Positions 42,232 to 50,807 are shown, counted from the first letter of the stretch. The stretch is 56,091 nt of DNA from an uncultured bacterium (GCA_902780865.1 CACZHC010000002.1:1-56091), one strand, 5' to 3'. Numbers and translations are program-made. The notes: a model not told the origin generated them from the sequence alone.

Positions 42232-42269
42232 AATTTGGCAAATGCCACTTGCTTTGTGTCATGGCGAAA

Positions 42270-42297
42270 TGGTATAATTAGCAAGTCAAAATGCTAA
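42270..42297 (+). promoter_or_regulatory. Promoter with overlapping palindromic operator
   Basis: TGGTATAAT (42270-42278) overlaps by its last base TTAGCA (42278-42283), which forms an inverted repeat with TGCTAA (42292-42297) across the expected start point. A third half-site, TTGCTAA, lies just before the ATG at 42332. A repressor could bind here. Confidence 0.45.
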
Positions 42298-42331
42298 AAG
42301 GCGTATAAAAACAACAAGTGGAGTTGCTAAA

Positions 42332-43555
42332 ATGGCGCGCAAGCTGACATCTGAAGACGTCGATGAGCTTTTCGAAGCTTCCAACCGCCAGATTCGCGAT
42401 GAGTCGTCGGCGTTTCATCGCTATTTGATGGACGAGATTGACTGGCGCGACAGGCTTATCTGCATCAAGGGGCCAAGGGGCGTCGGTAAGACGACATTGA
42501 TGCGCCAGCATGTCAAGGAGGCGTTCGGCGAGGATTCCCCAAAAGCCGTTTACGCAAGTTTGGACGATCTTTGGTTTGCAAGGCATGGTGTGAAGGATCT
42601 CGTGAGTTATCTATACGAACATGGCTTTACCCATGTGTTTCTGGACGAGGCACACCACCTCGGAAGGGAGTGGTCTTTGCAGATCAAGAATCTGGCTGAC
42701 CAGTTCCGCAAGATGAACATCGTTTATAGCGGATCTTCACTTCTTCAGCTGGAGAAGGCCCAGGGCGATCTTTCGCGACGGCAGGCGACTTATATGCTGG
42801 AGGGCATGAGCTTCCGCGAGTATCTGAAGCTGGAAGGGGTGCTTGATTTCAAGGCGTTGACGCTGGAGGATTTGCTCTCAAATCATGTCGCCATAGCAGG
42901 GCAGATCGACAAGAAGCTGAAGGTGTTGCCGCATTTCGAGGCGTATTTGAAAAGCGGATACTATCCATTCTACCGCGAGAGCCATGCAAAGTTTCGGGAA
43001 CGCCTTGTCGAGACAGTTAACAAGGTACTGGAAACGGACTATCCCGCGATTGACGATGTGTCGCAGGATACGATCAGAAAGACCCGCAAGATGCTGATGG
43101 TGCTTGCAGAGAGTTGTCCGCAGACGCCGAACATGAGCGCACTCTACCGCGAGCTGGAAACCGGGCGCGACCAGGGCCTCAAGATGCTCAAGGCGCTTCA
43201 TCGCGCGGGACTTCTCGCGCTTGTTGATTCCAAGGGCCGTAAGCTGGACGACCTCTCCAAGCCGGAGAAGATATACGTAAGCAACACCAACCTCATGCAT
43301 GCGCTTGTGCCGCGCGTGGATTCGGGCGTTGCTAGGGAGACGTTTTTCTTCAACCAGACGAAGATGGGCCATGCGGTCACCTATACAGGGGTTGGAGATT
43401 TCGTCATTGACGGGAAGTGGACATTTGAAGTGGGCGGCAGGGGGAAGGGCTTTGACCAAATTGCCGACTTGCCGAACAGCTACGTCGTGAACGACGGGGT
43501 TTCGGTCGGGCGTGGCAACAAGATCCCCCTCTGGCTGTTTGGCTTCCTGTATTGA
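42332..43555 (+). CDS. AAA_14-family ATPase with nuclease-like C-terminus
   Basis: A 407-residue protein. Walker A is GPRGVGKTT (about residues 47-55) and Walker B is HVFLDEAHHL. Later come VYSGSSLL (sensor) and MSFREYL, as in AAA_14/DUF4143 proteins. The C-terminal part holds VSNTNLMHAL and then GDFVIDGKWTFEVGGRGKGFDQI, which resembles a PD-(D/E)XK-like core but lacks clear proof. The family is widespread and its role is mostly unknown; some are near toxin systems. The Shine-Dalgarno gtggag is in place. Confidence 0.82.
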   Translation: MARKLTSEDVDELFEASNRQIRDESSAFHRYLMDEIDWRDRLICIKGPRGVGKTTLMRQHVKEAFGEDSPKAVYASLDDLWFARHGVKDLVSYLYEHGFTHVFLDEAHHLGREWSLQIKNLADQFRKMNIVYSGSSLLQLEKAQGDLSRRQATYMLEGMSFREYLKLEGVLDFKALTLEDLLSNHVAIAGQIDKKLKVLPHFEAYLKSGYYPFYRESHAKFRERLVETVNKVLETDYPAIDDVSQDTIRKTRKMLMVLAESCPQTPNMSALYRELETGRDQGLKMLKALHRAGLLALVDSKGRKLDDLSKPEKIYVSNTNLMHALVPRVDSGVARETFFFNQTKMGHAVTYTGVGDFVIDGKWTFEVGGRGKGFDQIADLPNSYVVNDGVSVGRGNKIPLWLFGFLY

Positions 43556-43577
43556 CGGCCACCATTATTTCCCTGTC

Positions 43578-43617
43578 ACGCATCGTCTACCCTTTGTCGT
43601 TCGTCGTCCGTCCTCTA
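43578..43617 (+). repeat. GTCCTTTGTCG-type short-period repeat
   Basis: A run of ccctttgtcgttcgtcg then tccgtcctct words, the same as at 36646 and 39542. It stands between the AAA_14 gene and the first 174-bp direct repeat. Confidence 0.55.
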
Positions 43618-43649
43618 ACTCTCTACGAGGTGACCGGTCTCTTTCAATG

Positions 43650-43824
43650 GGTTTAGCCGCAAAGAACGCAAAGAGCGCAAAGAAATGGAAAACCAGCGAC
43701 TACTGGCGCCCATAATCTTTCCCGAAAAGCCGTTGCTTTTGGTATAATACTTACTGTCAGAAACGGGAACGAATCTGACCTCATAGCTCCCCGACGAGAC
43801 CCGCCGCGGAGAGGCCGGCAGGAT
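43650..43824 (+). repeat. 174-bp direct repeat, left copy
   Basis: From gtttagccgcaaagaacgc to gaggccggcaggat this segment matches 45307-45481 with only four differences (at 43674, 43706, 43752, 43800 of this copy), then the sequences part. It includes a GCAAAG-type repeat, a perfect extended -10 box, and the first 70 or so bases of the transcript. Three of the four changes fall in the same phase and are silent in an antisense frame. Confidence 0.8.
43740..43748 (+). promoter_or_regulatory. Extended -10 promoter in left direct repeat
   Basis: TGGTATAAT gives a transcript with a leader of about 145 bases before the ATG at 43900. The leader includes gtcaga and tctgac, which could pair, and a Cys-rich gene follows. 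Confidence 0.55.
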
Positions 43825-43899
43825 AGATCAGCGGTTGCTAATTTTGAATTTCGAGCTGTTAAACTAAATAAATTTCCCATTGATAAGACTTCAAGACTG

Positions 43900-45192
43900 A
43901 TGACTCTCTGCTACATAGAGAAGGACGGATGCGGCACATGCGACATAGTGACGAAGTGCCTTGCGGCGTTTGCCATGTTTTTTCTTTCTCTCTCCTGCTT
44001 TGCAGACGGCTACAGGCCCGACCCGGTCGAATACCAAAAGGCGCTTCGCGGCGTTGTGGAGTTCAGGTGCAGGGATTTCAAGAGGTTCGGAGTGTCCATA
44101 GATCCAGAGGTGCTCCAATACGGACAAGAGGAGATCATTGATTCCTTTCTCAATGGACGGGCAAACTACCGGACATGGAGAAACAGATATGCCCCCGTGA
44201 GTGAAAAGCTTGGATGGCTAAAGGAGATACTCGGCAGCGATTATGATGACCTTCACAAGGCATGGATAAAGGCGATAGAGGACCACAAGGCAGGAAGGGT
44301 CCTGCCATGGACGCCCGAGCGCATAAGACAAAGGCTTGACGAGCTCGCCGCTATGCCGGAGTCCCCGGTGAGAATGGACGCCGGCATGTGTCGCAGCAGC
44401 ACAGCAGGCTGCGTGGCCAGAACAGACTACAGATGCCTCCATTGCGGGCGGCACACTGTCTATACGGATATTGATGCCGTATACCACAGACAATCGCCGG
44501 AATATTTCAAAAGAATTGCTGACGAAATCAAGGAGTGGGGTCTTGATGTCGAGGTGGACGGGCGCGAAGCGTGTCCGGACTGCTGCACGGAACAGCGAGA
44601 TTTCAAACTTTCGACAACGGCTGTGACGTGCCGCAGCAAGGCGTGTGATGACTCAAGTGGTCGCAGGTCGCTTTATCCGCCTGTATTGCCGGCAGGTATA
44701 GATATGAACGTAATCGGTCTGGTTAAGTTCCACGGGAGGGATCCGCTCGTCTATGTGGTCAAATGCGTTCTCCCGACGGCGTGGGGGTGCCAACAGGACG
44801 GCCAATTCGTTGTCTATGCGGCCACGAATGGTTTGCACAGCATAGCCTCATTGCGGGACGATACGGGCGTGAAGTATGCTGAACCGCGTGAAACCTGCCG
44901 AGGGCCGTATTCGGCGCGGGTTTCCAAGATTGTTGATTTCCCGTGCGACAGGGTGAAGGTGGATGCCGATAGAGTTGAGGTCATGGAGCGGTGCCGGTCA
45001 TCTGAACTTTTCGATATTCCGCCGACAAGCTTTGTTGTCAACGGGCGCAGATTCGTCGTCGATGAGTTCACTGCACAGGCGCTTCGTGCGTTTGTGCAGG
45101 GATATACGACGTTCGTGTGCGGCAGTTTCAGCGACAACTGCACGATCCAGCGTGCGCTGCCGAGGCTGCGGGAATGCCTTCTTGGTGAGTAG
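43900..45192 (+). CDS. Cys-rich exported protein of unknown function
   Basis: A 430-residue protein with a signal-like segment (about residues 19-35, CLAAFAMFFLSLSCFADG). The middle has paired Cys motifs (DYRCLHCGRHT and EACPDCC) that may bind zinc or form disulphides, plus further Cys in the C-terminal half. No known domain is recognised. It is the only gene between the two copies of the 174-bp direct repeat, so the whole 1.6-kb unit may have arrived or moved as one piece. No clear Shine-Dalgarno is seen. Confidence 0.6.
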   Translation: MTLCYIEKDGCGTCDIVTKCLAAFAMFFLSLSCFADGYRPDPVEYQKALRGVVEFRCRDFKRFGVSIDPEVLQYGQEEIIDSFLNGRANYRTWRNRYAPVSEKLGWLKEILGSDYDDLHKAWIKAIEDHKAGRVLPWTPERIRQRLDELAAMPESPVRMDAGMCRSSTAGCVARTDYRCLHCGRHTVYTDIDAVYHRQSPEYFKRIADEIKEWGLDVEVDGREACPDCCTEQRDFKLSTTAVTCRSKACDDSSGRRSLYPPVLPAGIDMNVIGLVKFHGRDPLVYVVKCVLPTAWGCQQDGQFVVYAATNGLHSIASLRDDTGVKYAEPRETCRGPYSARVSKIVDFPCDRVKVDADRVEVMERCRSSELFDIPPTSFVVNGRRFVVDEFTAQALRAFVQGYTTFVCGSFSDNCTIQRALPRLRECLLGE

Positions 45193-45306
45193 CGGTCAAT
45201 ACGGGGTTGAGGATACCGTGCCTTCAAGCGGCATTGCCGGCTTTCAACGCCCGGAACATATTGCAATAAGTGACAGGCAGGGTGGTGGGTTGTGGCGCGG
45301 CGGAAT

Positions 45307-45481
45307 GGTTTAGCCGCAAAGAACGCAAAGGGCGCAAAGAAATGGAAAACCAGCGACTACTGACGCCCATAATCTTTCCCGAAAAGCCGTTGCTTTTGGT
45401 ATAATACTCACTGTCAGAAACGGGAACGAATCTGACCTCATAGCTCCCCGACGAGAACCGCCGCGGAGAGGCCGGCAGGAT
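45307..45481 (+). repeat. 174-bp direct repeat, right copy
   Basis: This is the second copy, 1,657 bases downstream of the first, with about 98% identity. It ends at ggccggcaggat and then diverges into the candidate ncRNA. No target-site duplication can be assigned. The identity could allow loss or gain of the gene between by recombination. Confidence 0.8.
45397..45405 (+). promoter_or_regulatory. Extended -10 promoter in right direct repeat
   Basis: TGGTATAAT would start transcription near 45412. A strong terminator is at 45631-45676, before the next start codon, so the product may be a stable RNA. Confidence 0.55.
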
Positions 45482-45676
45482 CGGCCATCGGTTGCAAACC
45501 GGTCTCTTAGAACTACGACTCTACAAACAGACAAAACACGGCTTGCAAGACGGTACCCTATTATCAATTTGGGGTGTCGCCTTGGCGTGTGTTTGTCTAG
45601 GCTGTCGTAGGCCTTAAGAGCATACGCCTTGGCGCGCCCCTCTAACTAACGACAGAGAGGCGCGCCTCTTTGTTTG
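45412..45676 (+). ncRNA. Candidate ncRNA upstream of the restriction-modification genes
   Basis: About 265 bases lie between a perfect -10 box and a hairpin-plus-T terminator with no open frame of note on the + strand. The first 70 bases are shared with the other direct repeat; the rest is unique. Local stems are gtcaga/tctgac, and two copies of the palindrome CGCCTTGGCG (about 45573 and 45626). It could be a regulatory leader of the methyltransferase gene that ends early, or an independent small RNA. It fits no class that I can name. Confidence 0.4.
45631..45676 (+). terminator. Intrinsic terminator before the methyltransferase
   Basis: GGCGCGCCCCTCT (45631-45643) and AGAGAGGCGCGCC (45654-45666) form a 13-bp stem with one mismatch and a 10-base loop, followed by TCTTTGTTTG. 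It ends 16 bases before the methyltransferase ATG, so transcription from upstream should stop here or be attenuated. Confidence 0.7.
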
Positions 45677-45692
45677 CAAGCGATAACGATTC

Positions 45693-47765
45693 ATGTCAGT
45701 GAAGAAGAAACAGAAGGTTCAGAAGATTGTGCCCTCGGGTTCAAGGTCGCAGCGGTGTGTGCTAGTCGGCACATACAAAAAAGAGCAGAACCAGTTGAAA
45801 TGGATTGGCAAGCGCCACTTGTACAACTATCCATTGTCGGCGGAAGAAGCACAGCAACCGACCGACGCGTGGAGCAAGGTTAAAGAACTTTGGCTTTACT
45901 CTGGCACGAATGACCGACGGCACATCTACATGGCTGATTTTGTTGGCATCAAGGCACGTAAAGACTTTCTTGCCGAACACCTCGACTATCCAAGAGGCAA
46001 GGGGAAAGGGCATGGAGATTTCTATGCCATCTTCAGCGTCCGACACAAATACCAACCCACAGTTGAGGATTCTGTTGTCATTGTCCGGGCAAGCGACTTC
46101 AAGAGAACCCCAAAAGTTGCGAAGGCTGTTAAGGAATATCAGGCAGGTGGCGAATGGGGTTGTCTCCTTGAATTCCTTCCTTCAGAGCTTGCGACGCTCT
46201 CGCACGCGCAACTCCGTGTATGCGAAGCGGTGCAGTATGATTTCTTAGACGAATTGTTGCCGGTTGTTGCAAAATCATTGGCGCATGACGGTGATAAGTT
46301 TAGGTTGGCTACAGTTTTTAGTGGTATCGGGGCAATAGAACAGGCGTTGATAAGAACGCATGTTGACCATGACATAGTTTTTGCATGTGATAATGGTGAT
46401 CAAACTCCTTTTGTGTGTGGTGCTGTTGAATGGCAAGAGTGTATTGATGCGTTTGCAAAATTGAATGGCTTCGTTGATCGTATGCGGCCGGCAACAGAAA
46501 GTCAGCGTTGGGCGGCAGAAATGATTAAGCGCCAAAGAGACACAATACAAAGCCTATTGGATGGAGCTCCGGCTATGAGTAAGCGCCCTGAGCGCGAGTT
46601 GAAAGATCGCGTTCAGATGCTGTACGAAGCCGTTGGTTTTTACAAGTTTAGATGTACCTGGGAGTCAGAACAAGGCTGGAGGAGTAGAAAGCATCTTGTT
46701 GATATGCTTTACCGCCCGTTGCTTTCGCGCAATAAGGTGCGCCAGTCGTATATGGCAAACTATCCCGTGCCTGATGATCGATTTCATTGGAATGTAACTT
46801 TCTTGGAAGGGGAACCTTATCGTGATCGGGTTGATTTGTTTGTGGGAGGAAGTCCATGTCAATCATTCAGTCTTGTTGGTAAGCAGATGGGGTTGTCTGA
46901 CACGAGAGGAACGTTGTTCTATGAGTATGCGAGGTTAGTATCGGAGATACGCCCTAAATGCTTTATTTATGAGAATGTCCGAGCTTTATTAAGTAATGAT
47001 TGCGGAAAAACATGGAAGACAATGGCTAAGATCTTTTCAGACCTTGGTTATGACTGGAAGCACAAAGTCCTGAACTCCAAAGACTATGGGATCCCGCAGA
47101 ATAGAGAACGTGTATTTGTTGTTGGTTTTAGAAAAGACCTTGGAGTTGGTGACTCATTTGAATTCCCTAAGCCACGAAAGCTGGAAACTACAATGAAGGA
47201 TTATTTGCTTGATGTTGTTCCGGGTAAATATTATTTACCGGAAAAGGGTGTTAAATTTGTTCTTGACGAGGGGAATTTGACTAAGAGATACACACAGGTT
47301 GATGGGACCGTTCAGCTTTGCCAGAAAAAGAATCAGCAGTTTAACTGGCATGGGGATTTTGTCTTTGTAGACGAAGAAACGGCAATGCGCTTAGGGATGC
47401 CTGAGTTGGAGAAGTATTTCCTTTCTGAGAAAGTAAAAAAATATGTTCTTGCAACAGGCACCAAGACGTTTTATTCAAGGCCTAAGGTGGATTTGGAGAT
47501 AGCGCGTCCATTACTTACAACGATGCACAAAATGCATCGAGCAGGAGTTGATAATTATATTTCACGTGACGGACGCATTCGAAAGCTTGCGCCGCGGGAA
47601 TGTTTGCGGTTGATGGGGTTCAGCGATTCTTTCAAAATTGTCGTCCCGGATACGCCAATGTATCAGCAGGCAGGTAACGCAATCGTAGTTGATGTTCTTG
47701 TCTCAATTCTAGAATCAATAAAGAAGGTGGCACCTAATCTTTTTCCAAAAGGATGTACAAAATGA
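45693..47765 (+). CDS. C5-cytosine DNA methyltransferase
   Basis: A 690-residue modification enzyme. Motif I is LATVFSGIGAIEQAL (about residue 205), motif IV is GGSPCQSFS with catalytic Cys, motif VI is YENVRAL, motif VIII is PQNRERVFVVGF, motif IX is RKLAPRECLRLMGF and motif X is YQQAGNAIVV. It is much longer than typical enzymes (about 330-400): there is an N-terminal domain of about 200 residues and about 130 extra residues between motifs I and IV. It overlaps the HNH nuclease gene. The AT-rich codon use from here to 49.9 kb suggests recent gain. No Shine-Dalgarno is visible; cgataac lies just before ATG. Confidence 0.92.
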   Translation: MSVKKKQKVQKIVPSGSRSQRCVLVGTYKKEQNQLKWIGKRHLYNYPLSAEEAQQPTDAWSKVKELWLYSGTNDRRHIYMADFVGIKARKDFLAEHLDYPRGKGKGHGDFYAIFSVRHKYQPTVEDSVVIVRASDFKRTPKVAKAVKEYQAGGEWGCLLEFLPSELATLSHAQLRVCEAVQYDFLDELLPVVAKSLAHDGDKFRLATVFSGIGAIEQALIRTHVDHDIVFACDNGDQTPFVCGAVEWQECIDAFAKLNGFVDRMRPATESQRWAAEMIKRQRDTIQSLLDGAPAMSKRPERELKDRVQMLYEAVGFYKFRCTWESEQGWRSRKHLVDMLYRPLLSRNKVRQSYMANYPVPDDRFHWNVTFLEGEPYRDRVDLFVGGSPCQSFSLVGKQMGLSDTRGTLFYEYARLVSEIRPKCFIYENVRALLSNDCGKTWKTMAKIFSDLGYDWKHKVLNSKDYGIPQNRERVFVVGFRKDLGVGDSFEFPKPRKLETTMKDYLLDVVPGKYYLPEKGVKFVLDEGNLTKRYTQVDGTVQLCQKKNQQFNWHGDFVFVDEETAMRLGMPELEKYFLSEKVKKYVLATGTKTFYSRPKVDLEIARPLLTTMHKMHRAGVDNYISRDGRIRKLAPRECLRLMGFSDSFKIVVPDTPMYQQAGNAIVVDVLVSILESIKKVAPNLFPKGCTK

Positions 47766-48760
47766 AGATTGATGGTAAGAATTATTCGTTTCAAGAGGTT
47801 TCGCGTGTTCTAACTGTCCCCGACTGTAATGTGCTGGGGCCAAACAAGTTGGGCACGGGAAATGGAGAGGCTAAGTTTTATTTTGGGACTAAAGCTGATT
47901 TGGCCGCATTTTCTTTGGGCCAAAGCACATTGGATTGTTTCTTTCTAAAGAGTGATCTATTGAACTACATGCATGCGGCGAAGACAGAATACGAATCTCC
48001 TACGCAGGCCTATGCAGGAAAAAGTAAGTTGCCGTCGCTTTGGGCGGAACGCATAACAAAGATTTCGTCATTGCCAGAGGTAATTGAGTTTACTGTCCAA
48101 ATTCAGTCGCAAATTCAGGGCCCTCGAGGTTATTTTAATTCAACAGATCCAGCATACAAGCTATTTCGTACCTTGTCATTGCCACTGATTAGTTATATAT
48201 CAATCATGAGATTGATGGACTCGAAAGGGAAAGTGCGTTATTATTGGAAATTGTTTGTTGATTTCGAAGCGCTTGCGCAACGTGGCATTACGGCTCAGGT
48301 TTTTACATATGGGAAGTGCGAGAAGAAGAGCCTGGCAAAGATGTCAAGTAGTAAACCTAAGCAAGGGGAGTCTACATCTGTAACTTCAGGTAGAGATGCT
48401 GCAGCGCAAGCAAAATATCGCGCAAAGTTGCTTGAAGAATGTCCGTATTGTCCAATCACAAAGATTTCAGACGAACGACTTCTTGTTGCAAGTCACATTA
48501 AGCCTTTTGCAGTGTCCAATGAAAAGGAGGCATTTGATCCTAAAAACGGCTTTACCCTCTCTCCTCTTTATGATCGGCTGTTTGATCAGGGGTTTATATC
48601 GTTTGATGATAAAAAATGCATGATGGTGTCTAACTGGATTTCTCCTTCGAATCAATCGCATTGCGACATTAAGGCGGGACGGTTTATTCAAATGCTGCCA
48701 CTTGATGATAAGCGAGAGCTTTATCTTCAGTATCACCGGCAGTTTGTGTTCAAGGGCTAA
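47762..48760 (+). CDS. HNH type II restriction endonuclease
   Basis: A 332-residue protein. The C-terminal HNH domain shows ECPYCPITKISDERLLVASH, then KPF, then FDPKNGFTLSPLYDRLFDQGFISFDD, the pattern of HNH restriction enzymes that partner C5-methyltransferases. The N-terminal 210 residues probably bind DNA but are not recognised. The chosen ATG overlaps the methyltransferase stop (ATGA) and follows aaagga; an ATG at 47753 would add three residues. The two genes form a restriction-modification unit whose target site cannot be read from sequence. Confidence 0.82.
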   Translation: MKIDGKNYSFQEVSRVLTVPDCNVLGPNKLGTGNGEAKFYFGTKADLAAFSLGQSTLDCFFLKSDLLNYMHAAKTEYESPTQAYAGKSKLPSLWAERITKISSLPEVIEFTVQIQSQIQGPRGYFNSTDPAYKLFRTLSLPLISYISIMRLMDSKGKVRYYWKLFVDFEALAQRGITAQVFTYGKCEKKSLAKMSSSKPKQGESTSVTSGRDAAAQAKYRAKLLEECPYCPITKISDERLLVASHIKPFAVSNEKEAFDPKNGFTLSPLYDRLFDQGFISFDDKKCMMVSNWISPSNQSHCDIKAGRFIQMLPLDDKRELYLQYHRQFVFKG

Positions 48761-48789
48761 GAGTCTTTAATATACTATCTGTTGTTGGT

Positions 48790-48903
48790 ATGAAGAGATT
48801 TGACTTCGCCTGTTCTGGGCCGTATACGATATTGAATCTGTATGGGATCATGCTAACAGAGGTGCGCAAGGCATTTTTGTTGCCAAGTGAAGAGTTTCTT
48901 TGA
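48790..48903 (+). pseudogene. Decayed N-terminal copy of the ASCH gene
   Basis: A 37-residue frame reads CSGPYTILNLYGIMLTEVRK then LPSEEF and stops. It aligns with the start of the ASCH-RadC protein at 49957 (TGPYAILILYGIKLVENR, then EPSEG). It is therefore a leftover start of a duplicated or rearranged copy. It may be part of the event that brought the genes at 48933-49894 here. Confidence 0.55.
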
Positions 48904-48932
48904 TTTGAAGTGATTAATAAGGGAAATGCATT

Positions 48933-49772
48933 ATGGAAAGTGAGAGCAACTGGATTGTTGAGATCTTGAGACTCGTCATCGCCCTTGTAGGAGGTGTACT
49001 GGGAGGTTCGTTAAAAGTTCGGCTATCTAAAAGAGTATCCAAACAATTAAATACGATAAATACACGCAATACGGATGCAAGTGAACAAACCAACTGTGGA
49101 AATGTTTCATTGAATGCGGGAACAATAAACTTTGTTGGCCTCCAAGGTAAAGAATTGGATTATGACATTGCAGAGGAATCATCCGAGGTTATAAAATCAC
49201 GGACAATCAATCGACTTAATTTGACGCAAAAGACTATCTTACGTATGCCAAATATCATTAAAGGTCGCACAAGTGATGCAGGTCTTCGAATTGATACTGG
49301 CGATGTGGTCTATCCTCTTGGGGTTTGCCTTGATAGTGATGAATTTGATGTCAATGATCGGGAATGGTTGAATCTAAAACCTAATTCTCGCAATTATCTA
49401 TATTTTACATATATGGGTGAAAGTATTACTGAGAATAAGGCAAAACATGTGTGGTTCGTTGGAAGGTCGGATGTATTAACTTTTGGTGGGTGCCGAAGAT
49501 TAACTAATTGCGCAACAAATAAGAGAGTTTTTGGAAAGATTGACGCATCGGGTAATATTAAATATGCAGAACCCTTGTTGGTAGAGGACAATATCGTCTG
49601 GGGGAATCCGAATGAAGAAATGATGATAAAACATGGATACAGAATTGTTGAGAATGCAATGCCAAAGTGTCGCGAGGGTTTTTTTCAAAAAATGATTGGA
49701 TGGAAAGATGATGGAAGACGGATTACTCCTAGATTTGAGGAAATTCCGATGCCTGTGCAGGAGGGGGAATAA
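48933..49772 (+). CDS. Membrane-anchored protein of unknown function
   Basis: A 279-residue protein. Residues 6-28 form one membrane helix (WIVEILRLVIALVGGVLGG), then a Ser/Asn/Thr-rich linker and a soluble beta-rich domain with VWFVGRSDVLTFGG and NRLNLTQKTI. No family is recognised. It is AT-rich like the restriction-modification genes. It lies between two pieces of ASCH sequence, so it may have been inserted with the next small gene. Shine-Dalgarno is aaggga. Confidence 0.55.
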   Translation: MESESNWIVEILRLVIALVGGVLGGSLKVRLSKRVSKQLNTINTRNTDASEQTNCGNVSLNAGTINFVGLQGKELDYDIAEESSEVIKSRTINRLNLTQKTILRMPNIIKGRTSDAGLRIDTGDVVYPLGVCLDSDEFDVNDREWLNLKPNSRNYLYFTYMGESITENKAKHVWFVGRSDVLTFGGCRRLTNCATNKRVFGKIDASGNIKYAEPLLVEDNIVWGNPNEEMMIKHGYRIVENAMPKCREGFFQKMIGWKDDGRRITPRFEEIPMPVQEGE

Positions 49773-49894
49773 TGTGTAAGTGGCGATTGAATATGTCGGA
49801 GAGAATATGCTATAGATCTTCTGACAGCGAGAATGTTAGTTATGATGCTGACGCAACAGCTGCAAAGCGCCAAAAGAGAATGTGTTTTGTGTAG
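49772..49894 (+). CDS. 40-residue small protein
   Basis: The start overlaps the previous stop (TAATG) and follows a very strong aggaggggga. It encodes 40 residues (MCKWRLNMSERICY, ending KRQKRMCFV), basic with three Cys. The close spacing and strong ribosome site argue for translation with the membrane protein before it, as a small partner. No family is known. Confidence 0.45.
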   Translation: MCKWRLNMSERICYRSSDSENVSYDADATAAKRQKRMCFV

Positions 49895-49956
49895 GGGACT
49901 TTTCTTGTTCTATCGCCAAACTTATCTTTGCAAATGAAGTTTACAGGTTTCAAACC

Positions 49957-50805
49957 ATGAACGCCTTAACATGTACCGGACCTTATGCAATCTTGATTCT
50001 GTACGGGATCAAGCTGGTTGAGAACCGCAGCATGTGGCCGGAGCCAAGTGAGGGGCGGGCGGCGATTTCGTGTTCCAAGTCGTTTTGCAAGGAAGAGTAC
50101 GGACAGTTCATTGCGTGGGCGTCGGCGAATCTGCCACCAGAGGATTTCGAGAAGTTGCCAGCATGGTGCGAGGTGAAGGACTGGCCCGGGAAGATCGTGG
50201 GCGTGAGTGATTATAAGGCGCGTGAGCGCACAGGGCGCGAAACGTGGGATGAGGGGTATCAATATTGGTGGGATTTGTCGAACGTCGTGCGTCTGCCTGA
50301 GCCGATTTCCTGTCGCGGCAACATCGGCATGTGGCAAATGCCGCTGGAACTTGCCGCGAAGGTTTCTGCCGCTGATGATTTCTTGCGCCTGCGCATAGAG
50401 ACGGCGGACGATGCCTATCCTCTTTTTCGCGCGGCGATTCCGATTGCCAAGGATTATGAAGGGTTCTTTGTTCTGCCGATCGACAAGGAGCGCCGTCCGA
50501 TCTGCAAGCCGATTCTCGTCTCTCTTGGGAACATTCGCGGCACAACTGCGGTAGAGCTTCGAGAAGTGTTCCGCGAGGCGTTCAAGGTCGATGCTGACGC
50601 AATCATCGTCGCCCACAATCATCCCAGCGGCGACCCCACGACAAGCAAAGCCGATTTGCAGCTTACCGCTGCCTTGCAGTCCGCTGCAAATCTGCTTGGT
50701 GTCAAGTTCCTCGACCACCTCATTCTCGGTTCAGCTGATTGCGAGGGAGGAAGGGGATATGTGTCAGTGATGGAGAGGCTTAATAATAATTGGACAGGGA
50801 GGTGA
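49957..50805 (+). CDS. ASCH domain fused to RadC-like JAB domain
   Basis: A 282-residue protein. The first 130 residues look like an ASCH/PUA-like RNA-binding domain (TGPYAILILYGIKLVENRS, then PGKIVGVSDY). The C-terminal 120 residues match the RadC/DUF2466 JAB fold: PILVSLGNIRGTTAVELREVFREA, metal motif AHNHPSGDPTTSKADLQLT, then LLGVKFLDHLILG. RadC-like proteins are common in mobile islands; their function is unresolved. I do not know this fusion. The ATG at 49957 is chosen because the domain starts there; a frame reaching 49882 is possible. Confidence 0.8.
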   Translation: MNALTCTGPYAILILYGIKLVENRSMWPEPSEGRAAISCSKSFCKEEYGQFIAWASANLPPEDFEKLPAWCEVKDWPGKIVGVSDYKARERTGRETWDEGYQYWWDLSNVVRLPEPISCRGNIGMWQMPLELAAKVSAADDFLRLRIETADDAYPLFRAAIPIAKDYEGFFVLPIDKERRPICKPILVSLGNIRGTTAVELREVFREAFKVDADAIIVAHNHPSGDPTTSKADLQLTAALQSAANLLGVKFLDHLILGSADCEGGRGYVSVMERLNNNWTGR

Positions 50806-50807
50806 AG

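Noticed and set aside
43653-45567. Antisense frames ending LCALCVLCG in both 174-bp repeats
   Set aside because: The shared tail is a translation of the GCAAAG repeat. Silent-phase bias over four changes is too weak to call a gene.
48467-48736. 89-codon minus-strand frame inside the HNH gene
   Set aside because: Antisense to the HNH active-site region; no ribosome site or homology.
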